Assembly: GCF_000243335.1 (NCBI RefSeq)
Contig: NZ_JH597775.1
Coordinates: 1-64,000 of the forward strand
Length of the DNA: 64,000 bases
Source of the DNA: Leptonema illini DSM 21528
GTDB taxonomy: Bacteria; Spirochaetota; Leptospiria; Leptospirales; Leptonemataceae
Direction of reading: 5' to 3'
Shown: in pieces, positions 58,707 to 64,000 of the stretch
How the letters are laid out: every line of letters begins with the position of its first letter
How positions within the stretch are numbered: the stretch's first letter is position 1
Translations under genes and position numbers: made by a program
Notes under the pieces: model-generated
Told to the model about the DNA's origin: nothing
Databases searched by the model: none
Seen by the model: only the letters and a program-made list of their open reading frames with translations

Positions 58707-59087
58707 ATGGAACGGATGCGAATTTTTAACCGATTCAGGCCGGCTCTTGCAGCCCTGCCCCTGCTTCTCATCATCGGCTGTGCCAGTGCATCGGCCGGAA
58801 TCGCCACATCAAACGTGCCGCTCGGGAATCGAGAGTACGAGATTCTCGGCACCGCTGAGACGTCCACATCCTGGTGGTCGGTCGATCTGGGGATTATCGG
58901 GTTGCCGCTTGATGCGCCTCCTGTCGATGCTGCCGTTCAGAAGCTGCTCAGCGAAAAAGGCGGCGACGCTCTCGTCAACCTGCGCTACTCCACAGACCGT
59001 TCCATATTCCTCTTTATGACGCGACATCGCTTTCATCTCAAGGCCGATGTTGTGAAGCTGAAACCCGAGCCTGCACGGCGTAGGTAA
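58707..59087 (+). CDS. Small lipoprotein (TRL-like)
   Basis: A 126-residue predicted lipoprotein: signal segment ALAALPLLLIIGCASAS with lipobox IGC. The mature part (SNVPLGNREYEILGTAETSTSW...AAVQKLLSEKGGDALVNLRYSTDRS) resembles TRL-like or DUF6567-type lipoproteins that fold as small alpha/beta domains; the assignment is weak. It is the first of three lipoprotein genes followed by a TonB receptor, with gaps of 7, minus 4 and 12 bases, so the four are likely one operon. AAAGG lies before the ATG, with a T9 run in between. Confidence 0.65.
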   Translation: MERMRIFNRFRPALAALPLLLIIGCASASAGIATSNVPLGNREYEILGTAETSTSWWSVDLGIIGLPLDAPPVDAAVQKLLSEKGGDALVNLRYSTDRSIFLFMTRHRFHLKADVVKLKPEPARRR

Positions 59088-59094
59088 GGCCCTT

Positions 59095-59595
59095 ATGCAA
59101 CGAAGGAAACGAAGCAGCGCACTTCTAACGGCGGCGCTCTTACTCAGCACGGTAGGCTGCTTTCCGGGCGGCATCGTTGATCGCGGCGGTTTCGTCGACG
59201 GTGCCGGAATTCTGCCCGAAGCGACCTCCGTTCGAAACGCCAGCTACCGAATCGTATGCCGCGACAGAGATGAGGTCAAACGCAGAGAGGAGCTGGTTGC
59301 GAAAGGAGAACCCGTGCCGAACACTCCTCCGGTTACTTACGTGGCGCCTGAAGAGTATAAGGGCGGATGCGAGGTGAACGGAGAGTCGTCCCGTTTCTTT
59401 CTCTTTCATCTGTGGCCCGTCACGCCGACGCTTGATCCGGCCTATGCAATGGGCTTACCGGTACAGGAGCTCGAAGGCGATACGATGATCAACATTCGTA
59501 CCTGGCATGAAACGCACTATTATTCGATTCTCGGTCATGTGCGCGTCTTTCGCGTGCGCGGCGATGTGATCCGTTTTGAGGAGGCGAAGAAATGA
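59095..59595 (+). CDS. Predicted lipoprotein, unknown
   Basis: A 166-residue protein with a signal segment (SSALLTAALLLSTVGC, lipobox VGC) and a soluble mature part with three further cysteines. VFRVRGDVIRFEEAKK ends the protein. LFHLWPVTPTLDPAYAMGLPVQELEGDTMINIRTWHETHYY resembles bacterial lipoproteins near Omp genes in Leptospira, but I cannot name a family. It starts seven bases after the previous lipoprotein gene and its stop overlaps the next gene (ATGA). Confidence 0.6.
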   Translation: MQRRKRSSALLTAALLLSTVGCFPGGIVDRGGFVDGAGILPEATSVRNASYRIVCRDRDEVKRREELVAKGEPVPNTPPVTYVAPEEYKGGCEVNGESSRFFLFHLWPVTPTLDPAYAMGLPVQELEGDTMINIRTWHETHYYSILGHVRVFRVRGDVIRFEEAKK

Positions 59596-59897
59596 TGCGA
59601 TATCGCCTGCTTATACGACTCGCCGTTCTGCTATCTCTGCTGCTTCTCGGCCGCTGCCTGCCCGTCGATACAAGCATCGAATTCGAAGACGCCTTCTCAG
59701 AGCTCTATGCCGCCATTGATTATAAGAGCAAGGAATGCGGACAGCAGCCGGCGGTACTGCTTCTACCACCAAAAAAGGTAAAGGAATACGGGCTACGGTT
59801 ATGCTCGCTTTCTATTCTTCGCCAGCCCTGCCCTTTCAACGAATATCCGCTTTTCTGCGCTGAGATGTTCCTCGATCTTCCCGGCATCGACCCCTGA
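59592..59897 (+). CDS. Small lipoprotein, unknown
   Basis: A 101-residue protein. MMRYRLLIRLAVLLSLLLLGRCLPVD is a signal segment with a loose lipobox (GRC). The mature region contains four cysteines (KECGQQPA, RLCSLS, QPCPFN, LFCAEM). The ATG overlaps the upstream stop by ATGA, so it is translationally coupled. It ends 12 bases before the TonB receptor gene. No family recognised. The four cysteines and its position suggest an envelope protein working with the receptor. Confidence 0.6.
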   Translation: MMRYRLLIRLAVLLSLLLLGRCLPVDTSIEFEDAFSELYAAIDYKSKECGQQPAVLLLPPKKVKEYGLRLCSLSILRQPCPFNEYPLFCAEMFLDLPGIDP

Positions 59898-59909
59898 TTC
59901 GGAGTTTGA

Positions 59910-62441
59910 ATGAAACGCATTAATAAAAGCATCCTATCACCGTTTCGCATCGCCTTTATATGCCTCGTCCTGTTCGCCCTTTTTCCCGGAGCGCTGAGCG
60001 CCTTCGAATTGCGCCTTCGCGTTCTCGACTCGAAACAGAATCCGGTCGCCGACGCTCAGATCATCGTCATCGAAACGAAGCAGAAGGCCTTTACGGATAA
60101 CCTTGGCGAGGCCGTCGTCGAGATTCCGGCCCCCGGTTTTTATACGTTCCGCACCATTCTGCCCGACGGCACGTTGCTTCAACCGCGCCTTCAGGTGCAG
60201 GCCCCCGGTCAGCGCCTGACCGTTTATGCTTCGCCTCCGCAGCGCGAAAGCGATGTCGTCGAACAGCAAACACAGACCGTAACGGGAGGCGACGGAGTAC
60301 GCATCACCGGGCGCAAAGAGAAGCAGAATCTTTCGCGTTATACGGTGAGGCTCGACGAAATTAAAAGAATCCCCGGCCAGTTCGGAGAAGCGCTGCGCGG
60401 AATCGAAAACCTTCCCGGAACGAACGCTCCTCCTTTCGGGAACGGTGATATCGTGCTTCGCGGAGCGAACGAAAACGCGAATACTTATCTGTTTGACGAT
60501 CTGCCGATCGGGTATCCCTTCCACCTGCTCGGGCTCAACTCCGTCGTGCAGAACGATATTATCAAATCTATCGATATCTATAACGGCGCCTATCCTGTTC
60601 GCTTCGGCGACGCCACAGGCGGTATCATCGCCATCGAGTCGATCGACGAGGTGAAGAAGCTGGGCGGGCATACGACGTTCTCGCTCTGGTCCTCCAGCGT
60701 TCTTTTAAAAGGGCCGATTCAGAGCGGAGCGGACGGCTACATCATCGCCGGCGCCCGTCTTTCCTATCTCGATCAGACGCTGAAGCCCTATATTCCGTCC
60801 GGAGTGGAGCTGATTCCCCGCTATGGAGACGCTCAGTTCAAGATTCGTTTCGATCTCACCGAAAAGCAGACGCTGTATTTCTATGCCCTGGGCGCTCAGG
60901 ATACGTTTATTGCCGCTATTGAAAGGAAGCCCTCCTGGGACCCCACATCAGAACCGCCGCCCGAGCTTATCGGAGCAAGCATCGCCATCAACAGAGCCTT
61001 CAACACCGAGGCCCTGCGACATATATGGCAGCCGACCGGACGTATCTACTCTGAATCGACGCTTCTCTATCATAATAACATCACCTATCTCGACGGAACG
61101 ATCGGCATCTATAACGCAAAGTTTCGAACAGAGGATGGTTATGCGGGCTTCCGCAACGAATCGTCGTTCGAACTTTTAAAGGACCATATCACGCTCGAAA
61201 CGGGCGTCGAGGCGCGACGCTTTCGCTACATGAACCGGGGTACGACGCTTCGCAACAACGATCCCACATCTCTGAACAACGACTTCTTTGATGAGACGTC
61301 GCCGAACTTCTCTTCGGTTACTTCTGACGATCTCCAGTACGCCGACTACCATAGCGGCTACGCCATGCTTGTGCTTCGCTTCTGGCGCCTTGAGCTCAAG
61401 CCCGGCGGACGCATCGACCATTTCGGGCTCACCCGCCAGACGGCTCGCGATCCGCGCGGTACGGTGGCCTTCAAGATTACCGATTCGACGACACTGACGG
61501 CCGGGGCGGGCGTCTATCATCGCGTGCCTGATCCCGATCAGTATTCGGCCACCTCGGGTAACCCCGATCTCAAGATGGAGAAGGCCGTCCATCAGGCAGC
61601 CGGCATCGAGCATCGCTGGAAGTCCTGGACCTTTCGCCTCGAGGGATTCCGACAGTTCTACACCGATATGGTCGTCGAAGACGCCCTTATCCGAACTCCA
61701 TACAAAGAGAATCCTGATCCGGTCGGTAAACTATCGCAGCCCGTACTGACCAACGCCCCCCTGTATTTCTCAAACGACGGAGAGGGTTATTCGGACGGTT
61801 TCGAAGTCTTCATTAAACGCGACAAAAAGCCCGATGCAAACGGTCTGTACGGATGGATCTCATACACCTGGTCGAGATCACTGCGAAACGATCATCAACC
61901 GAGAGCGAACGATCCGGCGGTAATCTGGCCGAACGAAGAGGAGCGCCAGCTTATCGCTCTGTATGACAACGGAAAAATGCGATACGCAGACTTTGACAGA
62001 CGACATATCATCAACATCATTCTCGGCTACAAGGTGAACCGGGAATGGCAGATCGGCGGTAAATGGCGTTACACGACATCCACGCCGTACACGAACATCG
62101 TCGGCGACGATGGCGGCAAGACGCAGAACGACGGACGCCCGATCTTTCAGCCCGTCTATTCCGATAGAGAGAACGAACTGCGACTCAAACCCTATCACCG
62201 GCTTGATATCAGAATCGACCGTTTCTTCAACTATGAATGGGGTTACGGCAACGTCTTCTTCGAGGCCCTGAACATCTACCTGCGAGACAACCCCGGCGGA
62301 CTATCATGGGATGAACGACGTCCCTACTCGGCCACCAACCCGCAGATTTCGGCCGAATTCGGCAACCTCGTCATTCCGGTGGGCGATAAAGAAGGCACCC
62401 GAGTACCGCTCTTTAACTTCGGCGTCGAAGTAATGTTCTGA
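59910..62441 (+). CDS. TonB-dependent outer-membrane receptor
   Basis: An 843-residue TonB-dependent receptor. A signal peptide (FRIAFICLVLFALFPGALSAF) is followed by a carboxypeptidase-like beta domain (about 30-110: VLDSKQNPVADAQIIVIETKQKAFTDNLGEAVVEI), as in SusC/Oar-type receptors. The plug starts near KRIPGQFGEALRGIENLPGTNAPPFGNGDIVLRG, with the conserved GNGDIVLRGAN box. The barrel fills the rest and ends in FGVEVMF, a typical C-terminal aromatic. Substrate unknown; no Fur-like site lies upstream, and the gene seems to share a transcript with three lipoproteins. Confidence 0.93.
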   Translation: MKRINKSILSPFRIAFICLVLFALFPGALSAFELRLRVLDSKQNPVADAQIIVIETKQKAFTDNLGEAVVEIPAPGFYTFRTILPDGTLLQPRLQVQAPGQRLTVYASPPQRESDVVEQQTQTVTGGDGVRITGRKEKQNLSRYTVRLDEIKRIPGQFGEALRGIENLPGTNAPPFGNGDIVLRGANENANTYLFDDLPIGYPFHLLGLNSVVQNDIIKSIDIYNGAYPVRFGDATGGIIAIESIDEVKKLGGHTTFSLWSSSVLLKGPIQSGADGYIIAGARLSYLDQTLKPYIPSGVELIPRYGDAQFKIRFDLTEKQTLYFYALGAQDTFIAAIERKPSWDPTSEPPPELIGASIAINRAFNTEALRHIWQPTGRIYSESTLLYHNNITYLDGTIGIYNAKFRTEDGYAGFRNESSFELLKDHITLETGVEARRFRYMNRGTTLRNNDPTSLNNDFFDETSPNFSSVTSDDLQYADYHSGYAMLVLRFWRLELKPGGRIDHFGLTRQTARDPRGTVAFKITDSTTLTAGAGVYHRVPDPDQYSATSGNPDLKMEKAVHQAAGIEHRWKSWTFRLEGFRQFYTDMVVEDALIRTPYKENPDPVGKLSQPVLTNAPLYFSNDGEGYSDGFEVFIKRDKKPDANGLYGWISYTWSRSLRNDHQPRANDPAVIWPNEEERQLIALYDNGKMRYADFDRRHIINIILGYKVNREWQIGGKWRYTTSTPYTNIVGDDGGKTQNDGRPIFQPVYSDRENELRLKPYHRLDIRIDRFFNYEWGYGNVFFEALNIYLRDNPGGLSWDERRPYSATNPQISAEFGNLVIPVGDKEGTRVPLFNFGVEVMF

Positions 62442-62475
62442 TCTGTCTTGGGCGCGAGATCATCCTGACCTGAAA

Positions 62476-62496
62476 GAGCCGGTTCTGGACCGGCTC
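62476..62496. terminator. Hairpin between convergent genes
   Basis: GAGCCGGT (62476-62483) pairs with ACCGGCTC (62489-62496) around TCTGG, and CCTG/CAGG add a few outer pairs. It lies between the receptor gene and the convergent DUF1574 gene. Confidence 0.6.
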
Positions 62497-62547
62497 CAGG
62501 AAAATGCAACGGATGCGATTGTTCACGATAGGTTAAACGAGAAAATC

Positions 62548-63678
62548 TCAGCGGTGATTCGCCGAGGCCCCATCTCTGGCCTCCGTATAACGCTTCATGG
62601 CCTCGTCGAGCACCGGGTCATAGCATTCCATGGCCATATGGGCGCCGTCGACAAAGGCATTGCAATAGAAGGGCTCACCTGCCGACAGGTCAAGGAAGGG
62701 GGCTCTCGCTCGAGCTTTATCAAGCCTTTTGCGCCAGGACTCCGTATAGAAAGCAATCCGTTCGTCTTCCTCAAGTTGCCGCTGCATCGGACGCGACACC
62801 TGCGGCCGAATGACAAGTAGAGGCGTCTTATTCTCGCGAGCAAGTGCAAGGGCGCTTTCGAAAAAGCTCCACTGCGTTTCTGATTCCGTATAATTGCCGT
62901 AAAGCCAGCCCTTTGTTCCCTCTGAGCTGATGGCCAGCGTGGCAAAATCCTTTTCAAACCATCCCGGAACGGGAATGGGCGAGAATCCACATCCGTTCGT
63001 CTCGCGCGTATAACGATCCGTCTCGAGGAAGAGCGGAAGAAGCCTGTCGTTTCCGTTGATGAGCATCGACAGCCGATCCGGGTGCGGCGGATACTTCATT
63101 CCAGCGAAAAGCCAGCGGCCGAGGAAGGCGCTGACGTCGTCACGATCGAATCTGTCGAAATTTGAGAGGATGAATCGCAGATCGAAGCTGTACTGCAGAT
63201 TCGATCGCCTGAACCCCGGTGAGAATTCGTTGAACTGAAATGGATCCGATTCCAGGATCAGATAATCGGGCCGCACGCCGCTCTCGTATATGCGCTCAAG
63301 GATGTAGGCATAGTATGCGGGGGAGTTTACCGGAACGCTGAAGTTATACACTTCCCATTCCGAATGATTGCGACGGAACGTATCATAGTCGAAAAAAAGC
63401 AAGCGAGAGCTGCCGATGACGACAAGGGCTCTGTGCGGCCGGGCGATCTGCCCGCTTTCTTTCGCCCGTTCAGCCGCTTCTTTCCTCTCTCTTGCGCTTT
63501 CAGGAGAGAATTCAAGGGCAAGCTTTTCAAGCAACTCGTACTTGTATTCATAGTAGAGAGAGGTCGGATCTTTCTGCGTATGGATGCGCACGGTGCGCAG
63601 AAGGAACAGTTTATCGACAAGAAAAAAGGCCAGAAGCAGAAGGCCGGGTAGAATGAGAAGTTTCGCCTCGCGGGTCAT
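62548..63678 (-). CDS. DUF1574 family membrane-anchored protein (SGNH-like)
   Basis: A 376-residue protein with one N-terminal membrane helix (LLILPGLLLLAFFLVDKLFL) and a large extracytoplasmic domain. ALVVIGSSRLLFFDYDTFRRN is the GSS(R) block where SGNH hydrolases keep their nucleophile, and FYCNAFVDGAHMAMECYDPVLDEAM contains a late D-x-x-H motif, so an SGNH-type active site may be present. The family is found in Leptospira. Such proteins can take acyl groups from MBOAT proteins (41568-43073 is one) for polysaccharide acetylation. The partly present membrane protein gene lies upstream on the same strand. Confidence 0.8.
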   Translation of the reverse strand: MTREAKLLILPGLLLLAFFLVDKLFLLRTVRIHTQKDPTSLYYEYKYELLEKLALEFSPESARERKEAAERAKESGQIARPHRALVVIGSSRLLFFDYDTFRRNHSEWEVYNFSVPVNSPAYYAYILERIYESGVRPDYLILESDPFQFNEFSPGFRRSNLQYSFDLRFILSNFDRFDRDDVSAFLGRWLFAGMKYPPHPDRLSMLINGNDRLLPLFLETDRYTRETNGCGFSPIPVPGWFEKDFATLAISSEGTKGWLYGNYTESETQWSFFESALALARENKTPLLVIRPQVSRPMQRQLEEDERIAFYTESWRKRLDKARARAPFLDLSAGEPFYCNAFVDGAHMAMECYDPVLDEAMKRYTEARDGASANHR

Positions 63679-63693
63679 GTCATCCCACCTTTA

Positions 63694-64000
63694 TCAGGCC
63701 TTTCTGCCGATCAATCCTTTCCAGGCCATCCGGTGATGTAGAACTATGGCCAGAAGCACCACCCAGGTATAGAGCGAATACAGAGAAAGAGCTTCAAACC
63801 AGCGAAACGGTAGGATAGCGAGAAGAATCGCAAGCCCGGCCGGACCGTAGTGGGCAATGCGCTCCTCTGTGTTCATAGAATGCAGCGGCCCGGAGCCCAT
63901 GCGCAGAGCAAGAGGTATCAGTAGAAGCGAATACGTATGATACCAGCTCACGCCCGACGACACAAGCGCCGTGAGCAGGGTCAACGAAAGGACTGCTGTG
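63694..64000 (-). CDS. C-terminal part of a polytopic membrane protein (GT87-like), cut by the window edge
   Basis: At least 101 residues open to the window end without a required start. It has three or four hydrophobic segments. SSGVSWYHTYSLLLIPLALRM resembles the late SPxSWxHH...LLxP motif of GT87/DUF2029 mannosyltransferase-like membrane proteins, and ends in a basic tail. The TTG at 63984 is not necessarily the start because the frame continues upstream. It is 15 bases before the DUF1574 gene, so the pair probably forms an operon for surface polysaccharide. Confidence 0.55.
   Translation of the reverse strand, partial: TAVLSLTLLTALVSSGVSWYHTYSLLLIPLALRMGSGPLHSMNTEERIAHYGPAGLAILLAILPFRWFEALSLYSLYTWVVLLAIVLHHRMAWKGLIGRKA

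Noticed and set aside
59937-60671. 244-codon minus frame over the 5' part of the TonB receptor
   Set aside because: The receptor signal peptide and plug motifs on the plus strand explain this DNA.
1-64000. tRNA or rRNA genes
   Set aside because: No stretch with the conserved T-loop and acceptor pattern, and no rRNA-like sequence was recognised by eye; a covariance-model scan could still find one.

Overview
The window looks like chromosome from a spirochaete of the Leptospiraceae, most like Leptonema or a close relative. The reasons are moderately high GC, many small lipoproteins with loose spirochaete-style lipoboxes, a DUF1574 exported protein, FapA, several HDOD proteins, CheD and a methyl-accepting receptor, and long conserved proteins without a named family. 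The assignment is inferred from gene content. No rRNA, tRNA or CRISPR array was seen.

Layout. 1-2.2 kb: tail of an IS256-type transposase, three small minus-strand genes (DinB-like, hotdog thioesterase, SRPBCC) and an internally deleted exonuclease remnant. 2.3-9.9 kb: htpG, an M48 lipoprotein protease, a MarR-like regulator, an adenylate cyclase with an altered receiver domain, an HDOD protein, and a two-gene operon of a CbiX/CbiK-like lipoprotein plus a PepSY-type membrane protein behind a Fur-like operator. 9.9-10.3 kb: nested palindromes and degenerate repeats. 10.3-22 kb: lipoproteins, a MORN-repeat protein, FapA, patatin, RMD1-like protein, a membrane glycosyltransferase, aldo/keto reductase with MarR regulator, and a hydrolase coupled to a 44-residue basic protein. 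22-33.4 kb: alr, a DUF374 acyltransferase, a flavoprotein/polyferredoxin pair, shikimate kinase, HDOD, cheD, TraB, UDP-sugar pyrophosphorylase and hemA. 33.5-35.2 kb: a lower-GC ATPase plus nuclease-like pair that looks acquired. 35.3-43 kb: PII and amtB behind a sigma-54 promoter, a chemoreceptor, apt, argB and an MBOAT acyltransferase. 43-49 kb: a glycosyltransferase and an operon of LOG protein, unknown 661-residue protein, HATPase and Mpo1-like protein. 49-51.4 kb: an ArsR-rhodanese/DUF2938 divergon among MITE-like repeats. 51.5-64 kb: bfd and bfr, an aminotransferase, bpt, serC, radC, a lipoprotein/TonB-receptor cluster, DUF1574 and a GT87-like fragment.

How it works together. A 7-1-7 palindrome related to TGAKWCT-N-AGTCTCA sits before three iron- or heme-related units (chelatase-like operon, hemA, bfd), which suggests one Fur-family regulon. 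Nitrogen control is seen in amtB-PII with a sigma-54 site, although this PII lacks the uridylylation tyrosine. The best candidate for an undescribed system is the ATPase/nuclease-like pair at 33551-35187. The CbiX-like lipoprotein operon is the second.
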